DNA of 64,000 bases. Source: Vreelandella olivaria (lineage in GTDB: Bacteria; Pseudomonadota; Gammaproteobacteria; Pseudomonadales; Halomonadaceae). Shown piece after piece: positions 1 through 7,805 of the stretch. The stretch spans positions 2,728,001 through 2,792,000 of the forward strand of contig AP019416.1 in assembly GCA_004295565.1 (NCBI GenBank), in the 5' to 3' direction. Under the pieces are notes generated by a model, which had not been told where the DNA came from, did not search any database, and saw only the letters and a list, made by a program, of their open reading frames with translations. Within the stretch, counting starts at the first letter, position 1. Each line of letters opens with the position of its first letter. The translations under genes and the position numbers were made by a program.

Positions 1-90
1 TCATTAATAACAGCCTTTTACCTACTGAAAATAAACAATAAAAATTAATAAATAAGCCAGCACATTTACTTATTTGGCGATATACGATTT

Positions 91-501
91 TTGACTCTTT
101 GCCATCAGGCCGCTAAGCGACTGAAAGGGAGATATCGAGCTCTGCTTGAAGCATCTTCCCAGCAAGGCCATGCCATTATAGCCCAGGATCATGTCCTTTC
201 GGATGGTCATTTTTCCTCTTTCGTTATCGGTGTCCGCAGTGAATCGCCTGATGGAAAGATTATGACGCAGGCTAGCCCAACAAAGGCCCGACCAGACGCT
301 GTTTCTGTACTTGGATCGCTTCTGTCAGACAGCCAACTCCAGGTGAGAACGAGCAGCGCTAAATATGTTAACCAAGGCATCAACGCGTTAGATGCAGGCC
401 GCTTTCAGTTCATGCATGTCCATCCCCGGCCTAGCGCTGAATCCTGTAGCCGTGGCCCGGCGCCTCCATCCACTTGGAATCAGTTCTTAACCAATTTTTG
501 A
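91..501 (+). CDS. Unrecognised open frame of doubtful reality
   Basis: This is the only long open frame in the first 535 bases, starting at a TTG with no clear ribosome binding site. I recognise no family. The middle part reads like plausible protein, but the last 25 residues are rich in Pro, Ser and Arg, as expected of out-of-frame translation, and all neighbours to the right lie on the other strand. The 90 bases before it are AT-rich with no gene. It may be a remnant or chance. Nothing else was identified in 1-535. Confidence 0.15.
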   Translation: MTLCHQAAKRLKGRYRALLEASSQQGHAIIAQDHVLSDGHFSSFVIGVRSESPDGKIMTQASPTKARPDAVSVLGSLLSDSQLQVRTSSAKYVNQGINALDAGRFQFMHVHPRPSAESCSRGPAPPSTWNQFLTNF

Positions 502-535
502 CTACTTCTCAGTGATCCACTTAACACACAGGCGT

Positions 536-1162
536 TTATAAGCTTGTATCTACTTCCTTCAATCCTAAAAGCACTGCCGCTCCAATCAAAAAACGAACCA
601 GATAGTTTACCTAAGTGCTGGCGTGCGGATGACTTTAACTTCGTGCTGATCCAGGCAGCTAACCTACCGTAAGAAAACAGAAACATCGCATCCATGATCA
701 AGTACGTAGCGCTCAATATCGCAAACTGGCTCAAGAGAGGTGCTGCTGGATTGATGAATTGGGGAAAAAGAGCGGCGAAAAGACAACAGCCTTGGGGTTT
801 GCAGCCGAGGTGATAAAGCCTTGCCAATACAAGCTTCGGCCTGATCTAATTTGCCTATCCATATTGGCAGTGTTGGCTTTTTTGAAGAAAATCAACCGCA
901 AACCTAAGTATGACAAGTATGCCACCCCAGCCCATTTCACCACGATAAAGAAATCGCTTGATGTCTGCACAATGCTAACCAAGCCGATGGATGCAACGAT
1001 CATCTGTAAGAAATTAGCACTCAGATCACCAGCAGCTGTAAATAGCGATTTTTGGAAGCCATTTGTAATGCTGTTAGAGAGCATCAAAAGCTGGCTGGGC
1101 CCGGGAGTGCTCATCAAGATAAATACCGTGCTGATATACAAGAGCCAGATTTCTGTTCCCAT
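536..1162 (-). CDS. LysE/RhtB-family amino-acid exporter (two frameshifts)
   Basis: Inner-membrane exporter of the LysE/RhtB family, which pumps amino acids or derivatives out of the cell. The N-terminus has the family signature (a hydrophobic segment followed by STPGPSQLLML) and then alternating hydrophobic helices. The start ATG follows AGAGGTGG by four bases. The frame breaks near 765, where a C run is one base short of giving the family motif FFPQFI, and again near 590 in a T6 run, after which the last helix (LIGAAVLLGL) is restored and the gene stops at 536. Joined length is about 208 residues, normal for the family. The substrate cannot be told. The shifts look like homopolymer errors rather than decay. 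Confidence 0.8.
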
Positions 1163-1285
1163 AAAACCACCTCTCTTGCCTATTCCAGCTTATAGCGACC
1201 ACGTAAACATGACGACGATCACCAACTAATTACCTGAAGTTGATGCCCCAGTGTTACCAGATCGCTTCCTCACTACAGACTAAAC

Positions 1286-1714
1286 TCATTTCCGCTGTAA
1301 TGCCTGTTTAAGCGACTCCAGACTATCTGGGCCACCGGCCAGCCGAACGCAGCTATTGGATTCTTGCGCCCACAAGGCGGATGAAGAAAAATGGAGATGC
1401 ACAGCCACTTGAGCAACCGCCATCTCATCCAGCAAACCGGCTGGAACCCATATTAAATCGGTGTCTCTCAACCTGTTGGGCACCGGGCTACCGCAGCCTG
1501 AACAGAAGTCACTCCGATAGCCGGTTGGCTTTTGAAAAGAGCAGATGTTCGACTGACCTGAAATCCAGTGAAAGCACTTGCCTTCCACAAAAGTGGCAGC
1601 GTTAGCGTTAGACCCAGTCGCTTTGCGACACAAGGAGCAGTGACACTGGTAGAGGTTTGGTAACTCACCCTCAATTTCAAACATCACCGCTCCACAGAGA
1701 CACTCACCTTTCAT
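1286..1714 (-). CDS. GFA-family (glutathione-dependent formaldehyde-activating-like) zinc protein
   Basis: Small cytoplasmic zinc protein of the GFA/CENP-V family, 142 residues. The conserved cysteines are visible in order: CLCG near residue 6, CHCSLCRK near 28 and CSGCGSP near 75, which in the family bind two zinc ions. Members are annotated from S-hydroxymethylglutathione synthase, but most have no proven reaction. I chose the internal ATG at 1714 because AGGAG lies six bases upstream; nine codons of open frame before it are probably not translated. The frame is intact. It stands alone among single-gene accessory neighbours, so context gives no substrate. Confidence 0.75.
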   Translation of the reverse strand: MKGECLCGAVMFEIEGELPNLYQCHCSLCRKATGSNANAATFVEGKCFHWISGQSNICSFQKPTGYRSDFCSGCGSPVPNRLRDTDLIWVPAGLLDEMAVAQVAVHLHFSSSALWAQESNSCVRLAGGPDSLESLKQALQRK

Positions 1715-1765
1715 CGAACACTCCTGGGAATACAATACCAAGCCAAACCCGCTGATTCGCCGCTG

Positions 1766-2189
1766 TTAACCGTAATACTCCATAACCAACTCTAGATGAC
1801 CAGTTCGTTCATCAATCTGCTCCCCCAATGAAATAAATCCATGCTTCTTATAAAAATGGATACTTGGATCGTTCTCACGGTAGACCGTCAATTGCAAACA
1901 CTCCCTTCTGCTCTTAGCATCATCAATCAGCGCTGTGCCCACGCCCTTACCCTGCAAGCTTGGCGCCACAAAAACAGCAGCCAACGTATTTTCATACAGG
2001 CTATAAAACCCAGCTATTTGAGCCCCAGACTCAAATACAAAGGTCTCCGAGGCGGGGATAGACATCACGCATTTCGCTAACTTTCGACTTCCAAAATGCT
2101 GATTCGATAAAGGCATGTGCTTTAACCGATGCTGAAAGCCAGATATCCAAAATCTGATCCATATCCGCTTCCAGATATTGGCGAATCAT
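1766..2189 (-). CDS. GNAT-family N-acetyltransferase (one frameshift)
   Basis: Acetyl-CoA-dependent acetyltransferase of the GNAT fold, about 140 residues. The frame starts at the ATG at 2189 (MIRQYLEADMDQI) and breaks in a four-base C run near 2055. After correction it runs through the beta-4 strand (ASETFVFE), the acetyl-CoA loop (APSLQGKGVGTALI, matching Q/R-x-x-G-x-G/A) and the C-terminal FYKKHGF motif. Without the correction only the downstream 116 residues would be called, losing the first 25 or so. It resembles the YiaC/YjaB type. The acetyl acceptor is unknown. The gene lies 11 bases downstream of the NUDIX gene and may be co-transcribed with it. Confidence 0.8.
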
Positions 2190-2200
2190 CAAGATATTCC

Positions 2201-2725
2201 TTACTGATGGTCAACTGAGCCAAAGGCACTATTGAGAATCGTTTGATAAGTATTTTCTCTCCAGTACAGAGCGAAGCAAATCAGGAATCCAATCAGGTTT
2301 TGAAGAGAGGCTTCGTTTTCGAGTAGCTCGTCCAAGCTCCACCATTTCCACGTTTGAATCGTACTCTTTTCCTCATCAGTCCACTTTGCAGCAAATACCT
2401 CTCTGTTGGCAGGCCATTTAACCAAGAAGTACTTCTCAAGCCAACGTGCTGGCACCGACCGTGCAACGGCATAGACGTCATCTCGTTCTCTTAACATTTC
2501 ATCGACGTCCTGTATTAAGCCTGTTTCCTCATATAACTCGCGTTTCGCGGCCTCGACGTAGCTCTCACTTGGCTTCAGTTCACCGCCAACGGTTGCCCAA
2601 AATGGCGCCTGATGCTCATCTTTATATAAAAACAGTAGCAAGCGCCCATTTTCATCAATAATCATTAAGCGCGATGATTTTCTTGTCTCCACTTTTAGCA
2701 CTCCATTCCTTCTTTCAATATTCAT
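2201..2725 (-). CDS. NUDIX hydrolase
   Basis: Hydrolase of nucleoside-diphosphate-X substrates, about 174 residues. The full Nudix box is present: GGELKPSESYVEAAKREL, continuing YEETGL, which fits GX5EX7REUXEEXGU; its glutamates bind the catalytic Mg2+. The start is set at the ATG at 2725 (MNIERRNG), since the 13 codons upstream have no other support. The frame is intact. The strand before the box (RLLLFLYKDE...WATVGGELKPSE) is typical of house-cleaning Nudix proteins acting on NTPs or sugar nucleotides, but the substrate cannot be read from sequence. Confidence 0.8.
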   Translation of the reverse strand: MNIERRNGVLKVETRKSSRLMIIDENGRLLLFLYKDEHQAPFWATVGGELKPSESYVEAAKRELYEETGLIQDVDEMLRERDDVYAVARSVPARWLEKYFLVKWPANREVFAAKWTDEEKSTIQTWKWWSLDELLENEASLQNLIGFLICFALYWRENTYQTILNSAFGSVDHQ

Positions 2726-2800
2726 CAGATCTAGGAAGAGACATACTAAAGCTAAGTCATCCAAGTCTATGGCGACTCCCCACTGTTAAAAACTTCTTAA

Positions 2801-3299
2801 TCACCAAGGTTCGCTTTGTAAAACTACCTCTCCAACTGGGGCCAAGTCACCACGATGCATAAACTCGAAGGTAGAAAGCACTTTCTCACCTTGCTGCAGA
2901 AAATAAACGGCACCAGAATGCCGCTGATAACCATGTCTTGCGTAATAAGAAACTAGCCGAGACGGGCAAAAAGAGTAAATACTTCAGCTCCAAAATGGTT
3001 GCTCGCTTGATGATGAACTTCGTTAAACAGTAGAGCTGGAATGCCTTGCCCCTGATATTCTGGCCTCACAACAACCTCGCCAATACCAATCACTAAACGA
3101 GGCACAGCATCGATGAGGACTTCAAAGCTATCAAAGCCAATGTGGCCAATAGGATTCTTCTCCTCGGAGTAGACGATGCTATGCCAAGAAACAGGCGACC
3201 ACTCTTTACCACGCCCCTCTTCAGGAAAAACTTGCTCCTTCCACTGGGTTAAGTAGTGCCACTCACCTTCCAATATTCCTTTTTGGTTTCAATTCTCAC
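2801..3299 (-). CDS. GNAT-family acetyltransferase (two frameshifts)
   Basis: Acetyltransferase of about 165 residues. I take the GTG at 3299 because AGGAG lies six bases upstream. The frame breaks near 3273 (a missing T restores EYLEGEWHYLTQWK) and near 2960 (a T5 run that should be T6, restoring TLFCPSRLVSYYARHGY). Landmarks are the acetyl-CoA motif VVRPEYQGQGIPALLF and the C-terminal tyrosine segment SYYARHGYQRH. The tail FMHRGDLAPVGEV continues to a TGA at 2801. Without these corrections only the central 106 residues appear. The substrate is unknown. It belongs to the string of stand-alone minus-strand accessory genes. Confidence 0.75.
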
Positions 3300-3464
3300 T
3301 GAAAGCTCCTGTGGTTTTACTGCTAACGCTTTATATTATATTGTTCTAATTAAAAGTACATCTACCCCATTCATCTAATAAGCAGTCTACCGAATGAGCG
3401 GCAAGTCCAGCCTACGTACCCAGCTGTCCTGTTTTCCCAAGGCTGCTTTGACCACAGTTCACCG

Positions 3465-3585
3465 GTGACAACGGCGTCAAGGTTATCGGCCACATAAGCA
3501 AAATGAGCCAGCCAATTCTGTGGCCTTTCAGATCACGGCTCTCCCCTTCGCCATGATCGCTTAGCGCCATGCACAGGTGAACTTG
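3465..3585 (-). pseudogene. Fragment of a VOC gene related to the one at 4199
   Basis: About 120 bases here closely resemble the middle of the VOC gene at 4199-4624 (its segment near 4360-4475), including the region encoding the SDHGEGENRDLKG and LAHFAYV stretches, but with several substitutions and no ends. It lies inside a 340-base stretch (3300-3637) otherwise without a gene; the first part of that stretch, 3320-3370, is AT-rich. I read it as a decayed extra copy of the VOC gene. Confidence 0.7.
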
Positions 3586-3637
3586 GGTGCTAGCTACTAA
3601 CAGAGGATTCGGCTACGAAGGTGGGTACTGCGGCTCC

Positions 3638-4066
3638 CTAAGTGTCCGAACTTTCAACCGTTAAACCGATTTCCTGTCCATACGAAATTTCTAAAACATG
3701 GCCATCTGGATCATTTATAAAGGCCCAATAGCCTACCGGATAGCCGCTATCCGTCGCTTCCCGGGACAATATGCCTTCGCGCCTAGCTTGGTCACATAAA
3801 TCATCTACTTCACGCTTGCTTTTACAACCAACACCCAGGTGGGCAAAAGGCCCTAATATAGGAACCGGATTACTGTTTTGTACTAGCACTAATACAAATG
3901 GGCGTGATTTATCCGACAACCAAACGACCCGCTTATCAATTTCCTTATCTGTTCGCTCATGAATGACAGACATGTGGGCGTAGCGCTGATAAAAATCAAT
4001 ACTCTGATCTAAGTTACTTGCTGATAATGCGATATGCGTAAAGCCGACATCTATTTTCATTGTCAA
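3638..4066 (-). CDS. VOC (glyoxalase-fold) family protein
   Basis: Intact 142-residue protein of the vicinal oxygen chelate superfamily, which includes glyoxalase I, extradiol dioxygenases and fosfomycin or bleomycin resistance proteins. The first beta-alpha-beta module begins FTHIALSASNLDQSIDFY, with the metal-ligand His near residue 11. The second module has FAHLGVGC and ends with the usual DPDGHVLEI, whose Glu is the typical last metal ligand. It most resembles uncharacterised lactoylglutathione-lyase-like proteins. The true start could be the ATG two codons in. The substrate is unknown. Confidence 0.8.
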   Translation of the reverse strand: MTMKIDVGFTHIALSASNLDQSIDFYQRYAHMSVIHERTDKEIDKRVVWLSDKSRPFVLVLVQNSNPVPILGPFAHLGVGCKSKREVDDLCDQARREGILSREATDSGYPVGYWAFINDPDGHVLEISYGQEIGLTVESSDT

Positions 4067-4198
4067 ACCCCAAATTTTTAGTTTTTACAAAAGAGGCTTC
4101 CTGGCTCGTTATGGTTTAAATACCCCTGCTTATCAAGAGCATGCAGTGCTGACTTGACTAGTAACACTGCTAGTTGCCTACCTCTCCTACGTTGCTGT

Positions 4199-4624
4199 TT
4201 ACTGCGTATCGCGGTTTAAATTCCGTTCAGCCGGTATATCGCTCAAATACTCGACAAACTCCACTTCAAACCCGGCCGGATCGACAAAGTAGACATTTTT
4301 GCGAAACGGCTCTGTTGCGCCAGGCTTGGCAATGGCATAACCGGCGTTATTTAATCTGGCCACAACGGCATCAAGGTTATCGGTCACGTAAGCAAAATGG
4401 GCCAGCCCAACGCTATGACCTTTCAGATCACGGTTCTCCCCTTCACCATGATCGCTTAACGCCAGGTAGTGATCATCGTCTCCAAAGTGCACCCACTTGC
4501 GTGGCTTGCCATACCACTCGCCACGGCCTTCATCCCGCACCCGCCAATGCGGGAATACGGCGCGGTAAAAATCCAGCATGGCATCCATATCATCAACCAC
4601 CAGATTCACGTGTTCCAAGTACAT
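4199..4624 (-). CDS. VOC-family protein under a SoxR-type promoter
   Basis: Intact 141-residue VOC protein. It starts MYLEHVNLVVDDMDAMLDFY and has the second-half landmarks GLAHFAYVTDNLDAVVARL and DPAGFEVEFVEY, so both metal-binding beta-alpha-beta modules are present. It reads away from a SoxR promoter (4654-4684), and a divergent 5' piece of soxR follows that promoter. In the family, SoxR responds to redox-cycling compounds, so this protein is inferred to act on a reactive or quinone-like compound. Partial copies lie at 3465-3585 and 7138-7183. Confidence is high for family and promoter, low for substrate. Confidence 0.85.
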   Translation of the reverse strand: MYLEHVNLVVDDMDAMLDFYRAVFPHWRVRDEGRGEWYGKPRKWVHFGDDDHYLALSDHGEGENRDLKGHSVGLAHFAYVTDNLDAVVARLNNAGYAIAKPGATEPFRKNVYFVDPAGFEVEFVEYLSDIPAERNLNRDTQ

Positions 4625-4653
4625 AAGAGTCTCCTTGCGTTAAGTGAAATGGC

Positions 4654-4684
4654 AGGATAAAACCTCAACTTCACTTGAGGTAAA
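4654..4684 (-). promoter_or_regulatory. SoxR-type promoter with soxbox, copy A
   Basis: On the minus strand a -35 hexamer TTTACC (4684-4679) and a -10 hexamer TATCCT (4659-4654) are separated by exactly 19 bases, the stretched spacer of MerR/SoxR-controlled promoters. The spacer region holds an 18-base near-palindrome, CCTCAACTTCACTTGAGG on the plus strand (4663-4680), which differs from the known enterobacterial soxS operator only in its centre. It drives the VOC gene at 4199-4624. Confidence 0.85.
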
Positions 4685-4725
4685 GTGTTTTTGGGAAAAA
4701 ATGGCAAAAAGATTCAGGGGTGGTG

Positions 4726-4764
4726 ATGGCAGAGGCTATTTGGAGTGTTGGCAAGGTCGCTAAG
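4726..4764 (+). pseudogene. 5' fragment of soxR
   Basis: The first 13 codons (MAEAIWSVGKVAK) match the start of the full soxR at 7288 and are preceded by the same 60-base leader. Similarity ends abruptly at 4764, where unrelated sequence begins. This is the left breakpoint of the 2.4-kb segment bracketed by the two soxR/VOC promoter copies. Confidence 0.8.
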
Positions 4765-4831
4765 TTGTGTCTCTCAGGATAAGGCGGCTTATGACAGCGC
4801 AGAGCAGCAATGAAGGAATTAACGGCGCCTG

Positions 4832-5388
4832 TCAGCGATTGAGACTGGGTGGAATATCCCAAAGCTGAATCTCGATATAAAGCTCGAAATCGGTTTCCCA
4901 GTAACGCTCATAAGGTACCAAGTGATCATTAGCAGGAGTTCCGAACCGTGCAACAAGCTCGCTCAATTCGCTAAGTAGAAATACCTGATTGTAGTAAGGC
5001 TTGTCGTTTCGGTTTAGCGCAATAAAGCTATCCGGGTAGGTCAAAGACGTCACTTCAGGATCAAGCTCCGAGAGTGGGATTTTCAGCTCACGTTGCTGAG
5101 CGTTCAGATCACGAAACCACGAGGAGTCTCCCAGCACCAGATAAAAGGATGACGGCGGCGAGGCTTCCCTCCTCGCGCAATAAAGAGCTCGCGCAGCCGA
5201 GCTTCAACCTCACGCCGAACGCCAATGTAGTTTTTACCATAGCGCCGCCGGTAACCAGGATCACGCTGATGGCGAGTCAGGAGATCTAGGAACACTGGAT
5301 CCTCAGAGCCTGCAGGAAGCTCTGAGAGACTCCGAAACGGGCCAGTCTCAGGTAAGTAGTAGTGGGTAGCGAAGCCTGGAATTTTCAT
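4832..5388 (-). CDS. Conserved hypothetical protein (one frameshift)
   Basis: About 185 residues after correcting a T4 run near 5145 that should be T5. The joined protein begins MKIPGFATHYYLPETGPFRSL and contains ELFIARGGKPRRRHPFYLVL, then a second half with IPLSELDPEVTSLTYPDSF, YYNQVFLLSEL and a C-terminal FELYIEIQLWD. I recall this layout from uncharacterised bacterial proteins with no known function. It has no signal peptide or membrane segment. The ATG at 5388 lies just beyond the stop of the upstream methyltransferase gene, so the two are probably translated from one message. The C-terminal end abuts the soxR duplication breakpoint region. Confidence 0.65.
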
Positions 5389-5390
5389 CA

Positions 5391-5972
5391 CTATGCCGCG
5401 CTTCGCTCAAGTACGATCTCCCACAGCGCTTTCGGTTTGACATATTTGCTGGTGACATAGTGCTCCATTGAGAGCTTGTTCCAACCGTTGTCGAACAGTA
5501 ATTCAACAGAGGCTTTATCGAAGAAGCGCTTAGGGTTGCCCTCTACAAGAAACAAGTTCGGTTCGAGCTCTGCATGACCACTAGCCCCAAAATTATGATC
5601 CTGTGTGGAGTTGAGACGGCAGAGTAGAATCCCCCCGGGTCGTAATGCGGCATGAATCCGCTTAACGATGGCTTGCGTTTCGTCCCAAGCGAAGTAGTGT
5701 AGCGATAGGCTTGCCACAATGGCGCCCACCTCACGAATCTGCTCAGGGAATGGTTCACGAATATCTCTGCACTGAACCGTAGCAGACGGAACTCTGACGC
5801 TGGTGACACCCACTGCCGTACGAGACAGATCAAAAGCGAAGACGCTAAGTCCGGCGCTGGCCAGTATGGCCGTGTCATCACCGTGCCCACAGCCAATCTC
5901 AAGGACAGCATCTGTGCCAGCGCGTTCGCGCAATAGCGGCAACCAACGATTGAGCCAAGGGTCGGTGATCAT
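5391..5972 (-). CDS. Class I SAM-dependent methyltransferase
   Basis: Intact 193-residue methyltransferase with a Rossmann-like fold. Motif I is VLEIGCGHGDDTAIL (residues 23-37), followed by the acidic motif II end FAFDLS, the motif III region VQCRDIREPFPEQ, and LRPGGILLCRLNS as the post-motif segment. It resembles Tam/ubiE-like small-molecule methyltransferases; the substrate is unknown. The upstream gene is a GNAT 50 bases away and the downstream gene is the conserved hypothetical two bases away, so this may be a two-gene unit. Confidence 0.8.
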   Translation of the reverse strand: MITDPWLNRWLPLLRERAGTDAVLEIGCGHGDDTAILASAGLSVFAFDLSRTAVGVTSVRVPSATVQCRDIREPFPEQIREVGAIVASLSLHYFAWDETQAIVKRIHAALRPGGILLCRLNSTQDHNFGASGHAELEPNLFLVEGNPKRFFDKASVELLFDNGWNKLSMEHYVTSKYVKPKALWEIVLERSAA

Positions 5973-6022
5973 TGAGTTTGAGACTCCTTACGTCATCATG
6001 ATGGATTGCCGCGCCCACTTCC

Positions 6023-6586
6023 TCATATATGAAGGGGGAGCCGATCACTCGCCAGTCTGCCATATAGCGCGGAATCCGAGACAACGCCGTCGATTTCCCA
6101 CCGCTGTCTTAACAGCCCCTCTTGAGAAAAACCAAGCTTTTCTAATGCTCTCGCTGAGGAGTAATTATTGGGATCGATCTCAGCCTCGATTCGACGCAGC
6201 CCCAAAGATTTAAACCCATACTGAATTAATGCTTCCCCGGCTTCACCAATATAGCCCTTCCCCCAACAGGATCGGCTTAAGCCAAAGCCGATCTCCGCAC
6301 GCTTGGATCCTTTGTCATAACTGAACAGCATACATTTCCCAGCCAACTCACCTGTAGACCTGGCATATATGCCGAGCACCAGTGACTCCTGACGTAGCAT
6401 CGAATCGTTGCTGGCACTTATAAAGTTGTAAGCATCTTGAACTCCCGCCCAAGGTGCTGTATTCCAATATTTCATCACCTCAGGGTCAGAGAATATTGCT
6501 AGTAAGCTCACCGCATCATCGGCTTCTAAAGGCCTTAGTGTTAATCGCTCGGTTTCAATAACTGGGGAAAAGAGCTCTTTTGACAT
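6023..6586 (-). CDS. RimJ/RimL-type GNAT acetyltransferase
   Basis: Intact acetyltransferase of about 187 residues. The start is taken at the ATG at 6586 because GGAGG lies five bases upstream; seven earlier codons are open but unneeded. The N-terminus ETERLTLRPLEADDAVSLL is diagnostic of the RimJ/RimL (Acetyltransf_3) group, the acetyl-CoA motif is CWGKGYIGEAGEALI, and RRIEAEIDPNNYSSARALEKLGF is the conserved C-terminal segment. Such proteins acetylate protein N-termini, spermidine or drugs; which applies here cannot be told. Confidence 0.85.
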   Translation of the reverse strand: MSKELFSPVIETERLTLRPLEADDAVSLLAIFSDPEVMKYWNTAPWAGVQDAYNFISASNDSMLRQESLVLGIYARSTGELAGKCMLFSYDKGSKRAEIGFGLSRSCWGKGYIGEAGEALIQYGFKSLGLRRIEAEIDPNNYSSARALEKLGFSQEGLLRQRWEIDGVVSDSALYGRLASDRLPLHI

Positions 6587-6613
6587 CTCAACCTCCATGT
6601 TCAACATGCTTAA

Positions 6614-7007
6614 TTAATCATTAATCTGGTGTACGAAGCCAGCCTCATCTCTAACGCCAACTCGGTTGCCATCAGGGTCACTGATATTGATGGTTCTGCC
6701 CCAAGGGTTTTGGGTAATGGTAGCTTGAATGCCCCAGGATCTAATTTCCATCAGTGCTTCCTCCAAGTCATCAACGTTGAATCGCAATTTAAAGCTACCT
6801 TCTTCAGCCGATTTGACGCCGCTCTTTGCTTTGCCGCCCTGCTCCACCATCAAATAACCATGGCCGATCTCAAGACAAGTCAGCTTAAAACCATCGTCCT
6901 CTCTCGAATAGCTGACGCAAACCAAATAGATCTCGGTAGAAAGCGACGCACTCCGCGTAGTGCTCCGTGTTCAGGATTATCCCATAGCGGGCTACATTCG
7001 AGTTCAT
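6614..7007 (-). CDS. VOC-family protein (one frameshift)
   Basis: Reconstructed VOC protein of about 130 residues. The N-terminal module MNSNVARYGIILNTEHY...CVAFYRDLFGL lies in one frame from the ATG at 7007 (AGGAG six bases upstream), and the rest, EDDGFKLTCLEIGHGYLMVEQGG to DPDGNRVGVRDEAGF, lies in another. The break is in a GAGAGAGG run near 6905. It resembles the glyoxalase/bleomycin-resistance-like branch. It lies downstream of SoxR promoter copy B (7213-7243), which points into it across a 200-base gap, so it may have come under SoxR control through the duplication. The 5' neighbour region 7012-7130 encodes only a short unrecognised tail. Confidence 0.7.
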
Positions 7008-7137
7008 CCATTCTCCTATTGCTTAACGCCGCCCAGCAAACGCGGCTACGAAATTCTTTAGCCGTTGGGTATTGCGAAACCACTCCTTCAAGAAAATCGG
7101 CTCCAGCGAGGAAAGGCTGCGCGATTGAAATTCAACA

Positions 7138-7183
7138 GGGCATCCATATCAGCAACCGCCAGATTAACGTGTTCCAAGTAAAT
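7138..7183 (-). pseudogene. 5' fragment of the SoxR-controlled VOC gene
   Basis: These bases match the first 15 codons of the VOC gene at 4199-4624 and its leader, but the start codon has changed (the cat of copy A reads aat here) and similarity stops at about 7138. With soxR to its right this is the mirror breakpoint of the duplication: copy A keeps the whole VOC gene and a soxR stub, copy B keeps a VOC stub and the whole soxR. Confidence 0.75.
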
Positions 7184-7212
7184 AAGAGTCCCCTTACGTT
7201 AAGTAAGGTGGC

Positions 7213-7243
7213 AGGATAAAACCTCAACCTCTCTTGAGATAAA
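7213..7243 (-). promoter_or_regulatory. SoxR-type promoter with soxbox, copy B
   Basis: Minus-strand hexamers TTTATC and TATCCT are separated by 19 bases, with the degraded soxbox CCTCAACCTCTCTTGAGA (7222-7239) between them. It is less symmetric than copy A and its -35 is weaker. It faces the VOC stub and, beyond it, the VOC gene at 6614-7007, and lies just upstream of soxR on the other side, so it could also mediate soxR autoregulation. Confidence 0.7.
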
Positions 7244-7287
7244 GCGTTTTTTAGGAAAAAATGGCAAAAAAGATTCAGGGGTGAGTG

Positions 7288-7769
7288 ATGGCAGAGGCTA
7301 TTTGGAGTGTTGGCAAGGTCGCCAAGCGTTGCGGTATTAAGGTCAGTACCCTGCACTTTTACGAGCAGCAAGGGCTGATCCACAGCTGGCGCAATGCCGG
7401 CAATCAGCGCCGCTATAAGCCAGAGGTGCTCAGGCGGATTTCAGTGATCAAAGCCGCGCAAAAAGTTGGCGTTAGCCTGGAAGAGATTAAGCAGGCCTTT
7501 GAATCACTGCCCAATAACCGCACCCCGACGGTTGAGGACTGGCAGCAGCTTTCAAAAACTGGCAGCAGATGCTCGATGGCCGTATTGCTTACCTGCAAAA
7601 GCTGCGTAATAACCTGGCGGGCTGTATAGGCTGTGGCTGCCTGAGCATGACCAGTTGCCCACTCTATAACCCCGACGATAAACTGGCTGAATCAGGTAGC
7701 GGCCCGGTGCTTCTGGATCAGGCAGAACAGAAGGCAAGAGCCCAGCAAGAACCAAACGCCAGCGCCTAG
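7288..7769 (+). CDS. soxR: Redox-sensing MerR-family regulator SoxR (one frameshift)
   Basis: SoxR is a dimeric DNA-binding regulator that activates its target promoter when its [2Fe-2S] cluster is oxidised by redox-cycling compounds. The N-terminal MerR helix-turn-helix (WSVGKVAKRCGIKVSTLHFYE) is followed by the wing segment GNQRRYKPEVLRRI and the dimerisation helix. After a one-base loss near 7560 the C-terminus carries the cluster ligands CIGCGCLSMTSC (C-x2-C-x-C-x5-C). About 160 residues, slightly long for the family. The ATG at 7288 is used; a GTG one codon earlier is also open. No soxS is nearby, and the likely target is the adjacent VOC promoter. Confidence 0.88.
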
Positions 7770-7805
7770 TCCTTAACAGTCGCCCTCAAGAACAGCTATC
7801 AAGCC

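Noticed and set aside
4174-4626. A 150-residue plus-strand frame over the VOC gene.
   Set aside because: It is the antisense shadow of an intact, conserved VOC gene with a mapped promoter.
536-7007. A chromosomal integron cassette array: a run of small, single-direction accessory genes (LysE, GFA, GNAT, NUDIX, VOC).
   Set aside because: The gene gaps are often too short for attC sites (11, 27 and 51 bases), I found no RYYYAAC/GTTRRRY core pairs, and there is no integrase in the window.
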